From Rhizobium jaguaris (GTDB lineage Bacteria; Pseudomonadota; Alphaproteobacteria; Rhizobiales; Rhizobiaceae): a stretch of 64,000 nt of DNA. Under the pieces are notes generated by a model. That model saw only the letters and a list, made by a program, of their open reading frames with translations, was not told where the DNA came from and did not search any database. The position numbers and the translations under genes were made by a program. The stretch covers positions 1,798,001-1,862,000 of the forward strand of contig NZ_CP032695.1 in NCBI RefSeq assembly GCF_003627755.1. Direction: 5' to 3'. This document shows positions 27,134 to 35,534 of this stretch, one piece after another (positions within the stretch are counted from its first letter, which is position 1; each line of letters starts with the position of its first letter).

Positions 27134-27254
27134 TATACCGTACCGTCGGAAACGCAAGTACAGCGCCAGGCTCGAAGCGTCGCGCTGATCACGGATCCTG
27201 CCTTCGGTAGGCAAGTGGAACAGACGTTTTCGACGCTTCGCCGGCCGTGCGCAC

Positions 27255-27884
27255 TTACAAAGGCAATTCTTCGCCGGCTTCTTCCTGGACCATGTACTCG
27301 GCGTACCAGTCCGGCCAATTCTCATCGCGTTGGCCGCCGGTTCGCTTCTCATGCTCGCCATGCGCGACCGCCGCCCGACGGAGCGCGGCCGCAAGCTCGG
27401 TCGGCGAGGTGAATGACGTAACATTCGCGTCCACACGGCCGGGCAACCGCGCGGTAACCTCCTGAAGCAGCCAGTTGTTGCCGTCCGGATCGCTGAATGA
27501 GGCGAGCGAAGCATAACTGCGGCGCTCGGGATGCGGTCCGCTCACACGGCCGGGCCCTTCGCCGCGGTGGAATATCTCGCTGATCTCGACGCCGCGCCTG
27601 ACAAGCTCCGCATGGGTCGCTTCGATATCGGATACGACAAGATAGAGGCTCGACGTCGACCCCAAATGGATCGAGCACGGCGAGCCGGGAGGCGTGAACT
27701 GGACGGCGCGGGATCCGTCGCTTCGAACAAAGTCCGCGTCGAGCCGCCAGCCAAGGCTTTCATAAAAGCGCTTGGCGCGGTCGACGTCAGCGACGGGGAG
27801 GACGGCAACCTCAAGCTTCAACGCGACCGCTGGCGTTGTCGAACTCTCGCTCGCCGTTGTGCTTTGTACCTGACTGTTGCTCAT
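27255..27884 (-). CDS. VOC (glyoxalase/bleomycin-resistance) family protein
   Basis: 209 residues. The VOC domain (about 22-145) shows VLPVADVDRAKRFYESLGW, YLVVSDIEATHAELVRRGVE and FSDPDGNNWLLQEV, the last carrying the usual metal-ligand Glu. A C-terminal extension of about 65 residues ends WPDWYAEYMVQEE and is shared with a subgroup of actinobacterial and rhizobial VOC proteins. Function unknown; perhaps a small-molecule lyase, isomerase or binding protein. It lies upstream of the TetR gene on the same strand, 239 bases away, and probably is a separate unit. Confidence 0.85.
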   Translation of the reverse strand: MSNSQVQSTTASESSTTPAVALKLEVAVLPVADVDRAKRFYESLGWRLDADFVRSDGSRAVQFTPPGSPCSIHLGSTSSLYLVVSDIEATHAELVRRGVEISEIFHRGEGPGRVSGPHPERRSYASLASFSDPDGNNWLLQEVTARLPGRVDANVTSFTSPTELAAALRRAAVAHGEHEKRTGGQRDENWPDWYAEYMVQEEAGEELPL

Positions 27885-28178
27885 GTGAGGCCCCCTGGGT
27901 TTAGAGGTTCGAGATGAGGCAGGAGACTATGAAACTGCACGCACGCCGATGACGCAGAACGATAGTTCGGTCGACGTAGCGGAAAGGGTTGATCAAGTCC
28001 TTCACGATGGCATGCCCGACGATATAGATAGCCAGGCATTGATCTAGGCGACATGGCGGCCTCGGCCAGAGAGGCAGCTACTCGATAATTGACGATCGGG
28101 CACTCATCGCCAAGGCGCCTTGCTTTCAGCGCCCGCTCGGCCCAAGAGAACAGAAATGATTCAACACCCGGCGACTTC

Positions 28179-29387
28179 ATGACAGGAAAGCAGATCGCGA
28201 TCATCGGTGGCGGCCCTGCGGGCTTGATGGCGGCCGAAGTGCTGTCTCTCTCCGGCCATCGGGTCACCGTCTACGACAGCATGCCGACGGTCGCGCGCAA
28301 ATTCCTGCTGGCCGGAAAATCCGGCCTCAACATTACCCATGCCGAGGATTACGCCCGTTTCGCCAATCGCTTCGGTGCGGCCTCCGAACGCCTCTGCCCC
28401 GCCCTCGATGCGTTTACGCCTGACGATCTCAGGACCTGGGCGGCGGGGCTTGGTACGGAGACATTCACAGGTTCCTCGGGCCGAGTTTTTCCAAAGGTCA
28501 TGAAGGCCTCACCGCTGCTGCGCGCTTGGCTCGGCAGGCTGGAGACGCAGGGCGTAAGGGTGCGGACACGGCATCGCTGGACCGGTTTTGCCGAAGGTGG
28601 CTTCGTCTTCGAGACGCCGGAGGGACCAACGATCGTTCATTGCGACGCAGCTCTGCTGGCGCTCGGCGGCGCGAGCTATCCGCGGCTCGGTTCAGACGCC
28701 GCCTGGATCACCTGGCTTCGGGATAAAGGCGTGGAGATCACCGAATTCCAGCCCGCCAATTGTGGCTTCGATGTCGCCTGGAGCACGATCTTCGCAGAGC
28801 GCTTCGCCGGCATGCCGCTAAAGGCGGTGACGGCGACATCTGATGCCGGCACCTTTCCTGGCGAATTCGTTATTTCCCGGCACGGCATCGAAGGCAGCCT
28901 TGTCTATGCTCACGCCGCCAGCCTGCGCGACCGGCTTGCAAGCGATGGCAAAGCTGCGCTCATAGTCGACCTCGCACCCGGCAGGACAGCGGAACGGCTG
29001 TCGCGCGATCTAGCGCGGCAGGACGTCAAAGCCAGCCTTCCCAATCGCCTCCGCAAAGGCGCCGGAATCGAAGGCGTCAAAATGGCGCTGCTGCGAGAAT
29101 TTGTTTCTCCCGCCGTTCTGGCGGACCCGGAGTGGCTGTCGCAGCTGATCAAGGCCCTGCCGATCCCGCTGCTGAGGCCGCGGCCCATCGCCGAGGCTAT
29201 CTCATCGGCGGGCGGCGTCCGCTGGAGCGGTGTCAACGATGGATACATGCTGAAAGCCCTCCCCGGCGTGTTCGTCGCCGGAGAAATGATCGATTGGGAA
29301 GCCCCGACCGGCGGCTATCTTCTCTCCGCCTGTTTCGCCACCGGACGCGCCGCCTCAAGAGGCATAGAGGCCTGGCTGCGGCGATGA
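28179..29387 (+). CDS. HI0933-type flavoprotein (TIGR03862-like NAD(P)/FAD-dependent protein)
   Basis: 402 residues. The N-terminal dinucleotide-binding motif is IAIIGGGPAGLMAAEVLSLSG (residues 5-25), followed by the family motif KFLLAGKSGLNITH, LALGGASYPRLGSD, and the C-terminal FAD-site segments SSAGGVRW and FVAGEMIDWEAPTGGYLL. It is a Rossmann flavoprotein of unknown reaction; relatives are annotated as hypothetical flavoproteins. The frame is open from 28089, but the FAD motif normally lies at the extreme N-terminus, which supports the ATG at 28179. The 294 bases upstream show no other gene. Confidence 0.85.
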   Translation: MTGKQIAIIGGGPAGLMAAEVLSLSGHRVTVYDSMPTVARKFLLAGKSGLNITHAEDYARFANRFGAASERLCPALDAFTPDDLRTWAAGLGTETFTGSSGRVFPKVMKASPLLRAWLGRLETQGVRVRTRHRWTGFAEGGFVFETPEGPTIVHCDAALLALGGASYPRLGSDAAWITWLRDKGVEITEFQPANCGFDVAWSTIFAERFAGMPLKAVTATSDAGTFPGEFVISRHGIEGSLVYAHAASLRDRLASDGKAALIVDLAPGRTAERLSRDLARQDVKASLPNRLRKGAGIEGVKMALLREFVSPAVLADPEWLSQLIKALPIPLLRPRPIAEAISSAGGVRWSGVNDGYMLKALPGVFVAGEMIDWEAPTGGYLLSACFATGRAASRGIEAWLRR

Positions 29388-29418
29388 GGGTTTCGGCCTC
29401 CCTGGAAGTTTGGCCCCC

Positions 29419-30372
29419 TCACCTAAGCTGCCCGTTCGCCATGAGCCACGCCACGGACTCCTGCACCGCCTGCAGCGAAGCGTAGCGCGGCTGGTAGCCG
29501 AGAAGCCGCTCGGCCTTTGCGATCGAGCAATTCGGGCTGCGGGCGATATGCTCCCACGTCGCCTTGGCATCCTCCGGCGACTGGCTTTCGGCCCATTTGT
29601 CGTAGGGAAGAAATTCCAGTTTCGGTTCATGGCCGAACCAGCGCGACATGGCTTCGGCATAACCTCTGAGCGTCAGCGCGCCGCTTGATACCGCATGGAA
29701 ACTCTCGCCGGTCGAGGCGCGCCAATTGGCAATCGCGCCCATGAACATCTGCGCGACATCGTCGGCATGGACATGATGGACCGTTTCCAGACCGAAATTC
29801 GGCAGCACAAGCGTTTCACCCCGCGCCAGCGTCGAAAACGCCGCGAGGTTGAAATGGCCGGCCGGATTGAGCGGTGCCCAGCCGGGACCGACTATATGAC
29901 CAGGATGGATCAGCGTTGCCGGAAAACCCTTGGTGCGCGCTTCGCCCAACAAATAGGTCTCTATGGCCGCCTTCTGCGTACCGTATTCACCGAACGGTCG
30001 CTTCGGCGTTTCCTCGAGCGTCGGTACGACGGTAGCAAAACCGTGCGTCCAGATGGTGCCCGTATGTAGGAAATGGCTGACATGGCCTGAGAGAGCTTCG
30101 GCCAGATGCTTTGCGCTCTCCAGGGTGAAGCAGATCATATCGATGACGATATCGGCCTTCAGCGCCAGGATCGCCGGCCCGAAACTGCCGTCCTTTTCCA
30201 TAGCCTCGCGATCCATCGTCAACTGTTCGACGGCATCCCATGCGCGGTTCGGCGAATAGGGCTTTGCCCAACCGCGGCTCACCGCCACCACCTCATGCCC
30301 GGCGTCCACCAGCCGCGGCACGAGATAAGTGCCCACATGGCCGGTTGCTCCTATGACCACTGCACGTGTCAT
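29419..30372 (-). CDS. NAD-dependent epimerase/dehydratase family protein (extended SDR)
   Basis: 317 residues. The cofactor motif VIGATGHVGTYL is at residues 6-17, the catalytic Tyr-x-x-x-Lys is in GEYGTQKAA (around 130), and HPGHIVGPGW follows in the substrate region. It is a nucleoside-sugar epimerase or NmrA-like reductase, and the substrate is unknown. The start follows TTGGGAGGACATC. It is convergent with the flavoprotein, 31 bases apart, and tandem with, but 131 bases from, the GntR gene. Confidence 0.87.
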   Translation of the reverse strand: MTRAVVIGATGHVGTYLVPRLVDAGHEVVAVSRGWAKPYSPNRAWDAVEQLTMDREAMEKDGSFGPAILALKADIVIDMICFTLESAKHLAEALSGHVSHFLHTGTIWTHGFATVVPTLEETPKRPFGEYGTQKAAIETYLLGEARTKGFPATLIHPGHIVGPGWAPLNPAGHFNLAAFSTLARGETLVLPNFGLETVHHVHADDVAQMFMGAIANWRASTGESFHAVSSGALTLRGYAEAMSRWFGHEPKLEFLPYDKWAESQSPEDAKATWEHIARSPNCSIAKAERLLGYQPRYASLQAVQESVAWLMANGQLR

Positions 30373-30503
30373 GATGTCCTCCCAAGGATATTTTCAAAAT
30401 TGGATGATGCCGGAATCCGGCGTGAAGAGAATGATCGCCAAACAATAGGCGCATGTGCCGCCTTGTCATCCCCAAACAGAAAAGGTCGGGAACTTTCTTG
30501 CAG

Positions 30504-31265
30504 CTAAGCGCCGCTGCGCAGCTTTAATGGCTCGCGCTCGCCGTCCTCATCCTCAGACCTGACATAGACCTGAAGCGTGTAGCCAATATGCTCGGTCATT
30601 AGTGCCCTGGCGCGCTCGATATCGCGGTCGAGGGCGGCCTCCATCAGCTCCGTGTGATGCTCGATCGCCATCGCGTCGCGCAAGGCAGCAACCGCCGTCT
30701 CGTAGCCGATCGTCAGGCCCGCGGCGGCGCGCTGCGTCGGCGCGAGGCCGAGAAAGCGGTGATGACGGCGGAGCTGGTCGGAAATCGTACCCTGAAAGCG
30801 CAGGAGCCAGTTCGAGGTTGCAGCGCTCAAGAGAGCGGCATGAAAGGCCGTATGCTTTTCATCCCACTCGTCAGCCATTTCCTCGGAAGCGGCATCGGGT
30901 ACGATCTTGCAGCGCGAGAGGCGATAATGCGCTGTGACCACAGTGGATTCCCAGGCCTGTCCGCCTTTTTCGATCGATTCCAGCAGCAGCGGCAGTTCGA
31001 CAACCATTCGCGCCCGCATCAGATCTTCCAGCTCCGTACGGGAAACTGGGGCGACGGCAAAACCGCGATTGCTGATGGCCGTCACCAGCTTTTCGGCTTC
31101 CAGCCGCGACAAGGCTTCGCGCAGCGGTGTCCAACCGACGCCATAGGCGTCTCGCAAGGCGCTCAGTTTCAATGATGCGCCGGGTCTAAGCTTCGTATTG
31201 AGAATATCTCGCCGCAGCAGCCAATAGGCCGCTTCCGTCTTCGTCAAAGGTTCCTTGTCTTGCAT
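30504..31265 (-). CDS. GntR-family (FCD) transcriptional regulator, likely controller of the kynurenine cluster
   Basis: 253 residues. The N-terminal winged helix includes LRPGASLKLSALRDAYGVGWTPLREALSRLEAEKLV (about 27-62). The C-terminal FCD ligand domain has HTAFHAAL (about 135) and later His in DAMAIEHHTELMEAAL, typical metal and ligand positions. It is divergent from the transporter-kynureninase operon across 185 bases holding three AT-rich ATATAT elements and a strong promoter. It probably represses that operon in the absence of kynurenine or a related metabolite. This role is inferred from position. Confidence 0.88.
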   Translation of the reverse strand: MQDKEPLTKTEAAYWLLRRDILNTKLRPGASLKLSALRDAYGVGWTPLREALSRLEAEKLVTAISNRGFAVAPVSRTELEDLMRARMVVELPLLLESIEKGGQAWESTVVTAHYRLSRCKIVPDAASEEMADEWDEKHTAFHAALLSAATSNWLLRFQGTISDQLRRHHRFLGLAPTQRAAAGLTIGYETAVAALRDAMAIEHHTELMEAALDRDIERARALMTEHIGYTLQVYVRSEDEDGEREPLKLRSGA

Positions 31266-31296
31266 AGCGCCGTTCCCAGGTCACCCAAGCTTGAGA

Positions 31297-31395
31297 TTAT
31301 ATATAAATCCATCCTTCGGCAAAATTATATATCAAATTCGCTGATTGGGTATATCATATATCGCAAATTGACAGGGCCATCGTAGCCGCTATGAT
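31297..31395 (+). promoter_or_regulatory. Promoter of the kynurenine transport/degradation operon with AT-rich operator candidates
   Basis: -35 TTGACA (31368-31373), 16-bp spacer, -10 TATGAT (31390-31395), which predicts a leader of about 50 bases before the binding-protein start. Upstream lie three related AT-rich motifs: the palindrome TTATATATAA (31297-31306), TTATATATCAA (31325-31335) and TATATCATATATC (31350-31362). Their position between the GntR start and the promoter makes them candidate GntR operators for both directions. Confidence 0.6.
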
Positions 31396-31450
31396 CCCTG
31401 GCAACAAAGGTGGGGGGAGCGAGGCTCTCTACAAAATCCGGGAGGAAACG

Positions 31451-32437
31451 ATGAAGAAATCCACATCCATGTGGTTGTCGGGACTGGTTCTCGCTGGCGC
31501 ATTCATGGCGAGCGTCGTCACGGCAGCCGCCGAGCCGATTAAGATCGCTATTGCCAATTTTGGCGAACATCCGCAGCTCAACGCCTCGATTGCCGGTTTC
31601 AAGAAGGCGCTGGCCGACAACGGTTTCGTCGAAGGCAAGGACGTGGTCTACACCGAGAGCAACACCAGCTTCGACGCCTCGCTGGTGCCGCAGATGATCG
31701 CCAAGCTGCAGTCGGACCATCCGAAACTGATGTACACCATCACGACGCCGGTCTCGCAGATCGCCAAGAAGGCGCTCGCCGGCTCCGGCATTCCGATCGT
31801 GTTCTCGGCCGTGACCGATCCGGTCGCCGCAAAGCTGGTTCCCTCCTGGGATGCCGGCGATGTGGGCATTACCGGCGCGAGCGACCTGCAGGACATCGCC
31901 GCCATCCTGACCTTCACCAAGAAGCTGCTTCCGAATGCCAAGCGCATCGGCGTGCCTTACAATCCGGGCGAGGCCAACGACGCCGCCCTGATCGAAAAGG
32001 TTAAGGCCGCCGCTCCGGCCGCTGGCTTCGAACTGGTCGCTGTCGGTGTCGACAATGTCAACGACATCCAGCAGCGCATCGCATCGCTCGCCGGCAAGGC
32101 AGACGTGATCTACACGCCCGCCTCGAACCTTTTGCAGCCGGCAATCACCGCCGTTGCCGCAGCCGCCCGGCAGGCCCAGATCCCGATCGTCAATTCAGAC
32201 GACGCCGCAGTTCGCAGCGGTGTCGTCCCGGCAAGCTTCGCAGTCAACTACGAGCAGGTCGGCGAAAATGCCGGCAGGATCGCCGCAAAGATCCTCAAGG
32301 GTGGCGACCCCAAGACGATCGCGCCATCGCGTCCCGCCTATGAGGACCATGCTCCGCTGATCAACAAGACGGTCCTGAAGGCTTTCGGCGCCGAAGTGCC
32401 GGCATCACTTGCCGATTGCAATTGCTTCACGAAGTGA
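31451..32437 (+). CDS. ABC transporter substrate-binding protein (TrpX-like)
   Basis: 328 residues of the ABC_sub_bind family, the group that includes TrpX of the tryptophan transporter TrpXYZ. A signal peptide is present (MKKSTSMWLSGLVLAGAF, cleavage near AAA-EP, residue 28), followed by IAIANFGEHPQLNASIAGFKKAL, TYTITTPVSQIAKKAL, GIPIVFSAVTDP and NSDDAAVRSG. The start at 31451 has GGAGGAAAC before it. Next to kynureninase, the likely ligand is kynurenine, formylkynurenine or tryptophan. A stem-loop follows the gene. Confidence 0.88.
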   Translation: MKKSTSMWLSGLVLAGAFMASVVTAAAEPIKIAIANFGEHPQLNASIAGFKKALADNGFVEGKDVVYTESNTSFDASLVPQMIAKLQSDHPKLMYTITTPVSQIAKKALAGSGIPIVFSAVTDPVAAKLVPSWDAGDVGITGASDLQDIAAILTFTKKLLPNAKRIGVPYNPGEANDAALIEKVKAAAPAAGFELVAVGVDNVNDIQQRIASLAGKADVIYTPASNLLQPAITAVAAAARQAQIPIVNSDDAAVRSGVVPASFAVNYEQVGENAGRIAAKILKGGDPKTIAPSRPAYEDHAPLINKTVLKAFGAEVPASLADCNCFTK

Positions 32438-32469
32438 TCGGCGGCATCTTCGAAGGATCAACCTGATCC

Positions 32470-32494
32470 ATGGCGGCGTTGAAAGCGCCGCCAT
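32470..32494 (+). promoter_or_regulatory. Intercistronic stem-loop after the binding-protein gene
   Basis: ATGGCGGCG (32470-32478), 7-base loop, CGCCGCCAT (32486-32494): a perfect 9-bp stem followed by TTCATA. As after rhaS, it probably stabilises the binding-protein message or partly terminates transcription before the ATPase gene. Confidence 0.7.
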
Positions 32495-32525
32495 TTCATA
32501 ACCCTACACTGCAGGGGAGGCACGG

Positions 32526-33305
32526 ATGCTGGACATCAAATCCGCGCGCAAGGTTTTCTACAGAGGCCAGCCCGACGAAAAGGTCGCGCTCAACGGCCTG
32601 ACACTCTCCCTCAAGACCGGCGAATTCGGCGTCGTCATCGGTTCGAACGGCGCTGGCAAGAGCAGCATGCTGAATGCCATTTCCGGTGCCCTTAGCCTCG
32701 ATTCCGGCCAGATCCTCATCGATGGCAACGACGTCACGAACATACCGGTCCACAAGCGTGCCGCACGTCTGGCCCGCGTCTTCCAAGACCCGATGAAGGG
32801 CACCGCCGCCAGCATGACCGTCGGCGAGAACATGCTTCTGGCGGAGCTGCGCGGTAAGAAGCGGGGATTTCGACCCGGCCTGAATGCCGCCCGTCTTGCC
32901 GCCTACAAGGAACGCCTCGCTGTTCTCGGGCTGGGTCTTGAAAACCGCCTGGACACCAAGGTGGAGCTTCTATCGGGCGGCCAGCGCCAATCGCTGTCGC
33001 TGATCATGGCAGTGGGCGGTTCGCCCGACGTACTGCTGCTCGACGAACACACCGCCGCCCTCGATCCGCGCACGGCCGACATCGTCATGCAGGCGACGGT
33101 GCGCACCGTCGAGGCGCTGAAGCTTACGACCCTAATGGTGACGCACAACATGCAGCACGCCGTCGATTTCGGTGACAGCATCATCATGCTCGATGCCGGC
33201 CGGGTGCATCTTGAAATTACCGGGGAAGGCAAGCGGCGCATCACCGTGCCCGAACTGATCGGTCACTTCGCCGTCAAGACCGACCGCATGCTGCTGGTGA
33301 GCTGA
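32526..33305 (+). CDS. ABC transporter ATP-binding protein (TrpZ-like)
   Basis: 259 residues with a single ATPase domain: Walker A GSNGAGKSS (about 38-46), Q-loop VFQDPMKGT, signature LSGGQRQS, Walker B VLLLDEHTAALD (His replaces the usual Pro after DE, as in this subfamily) and switch MVTHNM. It powers import with the permease that begins 4 bases after its stop. GGGGAGG precedes the start. Order binding protein, ATPase, permease, kynureninase marks one operon. Confidence 0.9.
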   Translation: MLDIKSARKVFYRGQPDEKVALNGLTLSLKTGEFGVVIGSNGAGKSSMLNAISGALSLDSGQILIDGNDVTNIPVHKRAARLARVFQDPMKGTAASMTVGENMLLAELRGKKRGFRPGLNAARLAAYKERLAVLGLGLENRLDTKVELLSGGQRQSLSLIMAVGGSPDVLLLDEHTAALDPRTADIVMQATVRTVEALKLTTLMVTHNMQHAVDFGDSIIMLDAGRVHLEITGEGKRRITVPELIGHFAVKTDRMLLVS

Positions 33306-33309
33306 TATC

Positions 33310-34233
33310 ATGGATTTCATTCAAGAAACCGTTTCAAGTTTCGTCTCACTGATCCCGGTCACGCTGGCGCAGAGCTTCATCCTGAGCTTCGTCGTGCTGG
33401 GCATCATGATCCCTTTCCGCATGCTGAGCTTCCCGGACCTGACCAGCGAGGGCGCCTTTCCACTCGGCGGCTGCGTCTGCGGTATTCTGCTGGCGGCGGG
33501 CGTTGCGCCGCCACTCGCGATCGCCGCAGCTTTTGTCGTCGGTCTTGCCGCCGGCTGCTGCACGGCCTTCATTCACCTGCGCTTCCGCATCCATACGCTG
33601 CTCGCCGGTATTCTGATGTCGACCATGCTTTACAGCGTCAATCTTGGCATCATGGGCAAATCGAACCTCTCGGTCTTCGGCTCACCGACGGTGTTTGATT
33701 GGGTGCCGCTGACGCAGCCGGGCTTCCCGGCAAGCAAGATCGTCGTCGCCGGTGTGATTGCCCTGATCGTGCTCCTCGTCCTCAACCGCTATTTCAAGAC
33801 GGAAAAGGGTACGGCCATGCGCGCCGTCGGCGCCAATCCAGAAATGGCCGAAGCGCAGGGCATCAATGTCTGGGCCGCGACGATCGGCGGTGTTGGCCTT
33901 GCCAGCGCCTTCTCTGCCTCCAGCGGCGCGCTGATGGTGCAATCGCAGGGCTTCGCCGACGTCAATATGGGCATCGGCATCCTGATCAACGGCCTGGCCG
34001 CACTGATGATCGGCGAGGCGTTCACCGGCAAGCAGACTGTGCTCAGGCAGCTGCTCGCGCCGTTCGTCGGCTCGATCATCTATTATCAGCTCGTCTCGCT
34101 CTGCCTCGCTGCCGGCATGCCGCCGCCGAACCTGAAGCTCGCTACCGGCCTGTTCGTCCTGCTGATGCTGGCGCTGCCAAGCATCAAGCGCAGCCGTGGC
34201 GGCGCGCCCGCCCGGGAAACCATCCGCGAATAA
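33310..34233 (+). CDS. ABC transporter permease (TrpY-like)
   Basis: 307 residues, BPD_transp_2 superfamily, with about eight hydrophobic helices. Family features are the early FPDLTSEGAFPLGG segment, LRFRIHTLLAGILMSTMLYSVNLGIMG and the cytoplasmic loop GTAMRAVGANPEMAEAQGIN that contacts the ATPase. It starts 4 bases after the ATPase stop and ends 16 bases before kynureninase. With the TrpX-like and TrpZ-like genes it forms a complete importer for an aromatic amino acid-type substrate. Confidence 0.89.
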   Translation: MDFIQETVSSFVSLIPVTLAQSFILSFVVLGIMIPFRMLSFPDLTSEGAFPLGGCVCGILLAAGVAPPLAIAAAFVVGLAAGCCTAFIHLRFRIHTLLAGILMSTMLYSVNLGIMGKSNLSVFGSPTVFDWVPLTQPGFPASKIVVAGVIALIVLLVLNRYFKTEKGTAMRAVGANPEMAEAQGINVWAATIGGVGLASAFSASSGALMVQSQGFADVNMGIGILINGLAALMIGEAFTGKQTVLRQLLAPFVGSIIYYQLVSLCLAAGMPPPNLKLATGLFVLLMLALPSIKRSRGGAPARETIRE

Positions 34234-34249
34234 AGTGAGACCCGATACC

Positions 34250-35497
34250 ATGAGCAGCCTTCCCGATCTCGCCGCTGTCGAGGCCATGGATGCGGCCGAT
34301 CCGCTGCGTTCCTTCCGCAGCCGCTTCGCCTTGCCCGAGGGCGTCATCTATCTCGACGGCAATTCGCTCGGCGCAGCCTCGCACGACGTTTTTTCCGAAT
34401 TGCAACAGGCGGCGACGGAGGAGTGGGGCAACGGCCTGATCCGTAGCTGGAACAGTGCCGGCTGGTTCCACCTGCCGCTCGCGCTCGGCGACCGCATCGG
34501 CCGGCTGATCGGCGCGGCACCGGGCCAGACGGTGGTCACCGACTCGACCTCGATCAACATCTACAAGGCCCTTCACGCCGCTCTTGCCATGCGGCCGGGC
34601 CGCAGCGTTATTGTCGCCGAAGGCGACAGCTTCCCGACCGATCTCTACATGGCCGAAGGCGTTGCCTCGACGCGACCGGGCGTTACCCTTCGCCTCGAAG
34701 GCAGGGATGCGGACAATATCGAGGATTTGATCGACGACCAAGTCGCCGTGGTGCTGGTGAACCACGTGAACTACAAAAGCGCCGAGCTGCGCGACATGAC
34801 GGCGCTGACGCGCCAGATCCACGAGGCCGGCGCGCTGGTGATCTGGGATCTCTGCCACAGCGCCGGTGCATTGCCTGTCGATCTTGATGGCGCCAATGCC
34901 GATTTCGCCGTTGGCTGCACCTATAAATACTTGAACGGCGGCCCCGGCTCGCCGGCCTTCGTCTACGCCGCGCACCGCCACCACGACGCGATCACCCAAC
35001 CGCTTAGCGGCTGGTGGGGTCATGCCCGGCCCTTCGCTTTCGAGCAGAGTTTTGCCGGCGGCGAGGGTATCAAGCGCTTCCTCTGCGGCACGCAGCCGAT
35101 CCTGTCGCTCAGAGCACTGAAGGGCGTGCTCGGCGTCTGGGATGAGGTCGACATGAGCGCGTTGCGCAAGAAAAGCATTGCGCTTACCGATCTCTTCATC
35201 CAGTTGGTCGAGGAAAAATGCGGCCAATATGGCGTCGTCTTGGAAACCACGCGCGATAGCGAAAAGCGCGGCAGCCAGGTCTCCTTCACGCACAACAACA
35301 GTTATGAAGTGATGCAGGCCTTGATCGAGCGCGGCGTGATCGGCGATTTCCGCGCGCCCGCCACCCTGCGTTTCGGCTTCACGCCGCTTTATGTCGGCTA
35401 CCGCGATGTCTGGCAGGCAGCCGAGGTGCTGGAGGATATTCTCAGCAGCGGATCATGGAAGGAAGCACGCTTTGCCGTACGGTCGACTGTGACGTGA
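34250..35497 (+). CDS. kynU: Kynureninase
   Basis: Hydrolyses L-kynurenine to anthranilate and L-alanine with pyridoxal phosphate. The 415-residue aminotransferase-fold protein has all the landmarks: YLDGNSLG near the N-terminus, DSTSINIYKAL, WDLCHSAGALPVDL (PLP-ring Asp), the Schiff-base Lys in GCTYKYLNGGPG (about 227), the substrate-site SGWWGH and the C-terminal LRFGFTPLYV. The frame is open from 34196, but MSSLPDLAAVEAMD at 34250 is the natural start. It lies inside an importer operon and is followed by a formamidase-like hydrolase. No tryptophan dioxygenase gene is in the window. Confidence 0.94.
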   Translation: MSSLPDLAAVEAMDAADPLRSFRSRFALPEGVIYLDGNSLGAASHDVFSELQQAATEEWGNGLIRSWNSAGWFHLPLALGDRIGRLIGAAPGQTVVTDSTSINIYKALHAALAMRPGRSVIVAEGDSFPTDLYMAEGVASTRPGVTLRLEGRDADNIEDLIDDQVAVVLVNHVNYKSAELRDMTALTRQIHEAGALVIWDLCHSAGALPVDLDGANADFAVGCTYKYLNGGPGSPAFVYAAHRHHDAITQPLSGWWGHARPFAFEQSFAGGEGIKRFLCGTQPILSLRALKGVLGVWDEVDMSALRKKSIALTDLFIQLVEEKCGQYGVVLETTRDSEKRGSQVSFTHNNSYEVMQALIERGVIGDFRAPATLRFGFTPLYVGYRDVWQAAEVLEDILSSGSWKEARFAVRSTVT

Positions 35498-35534
35498 TAT
35501 CGGATTCGTGCTCGTAAGGGATGGGGATCGGGCG

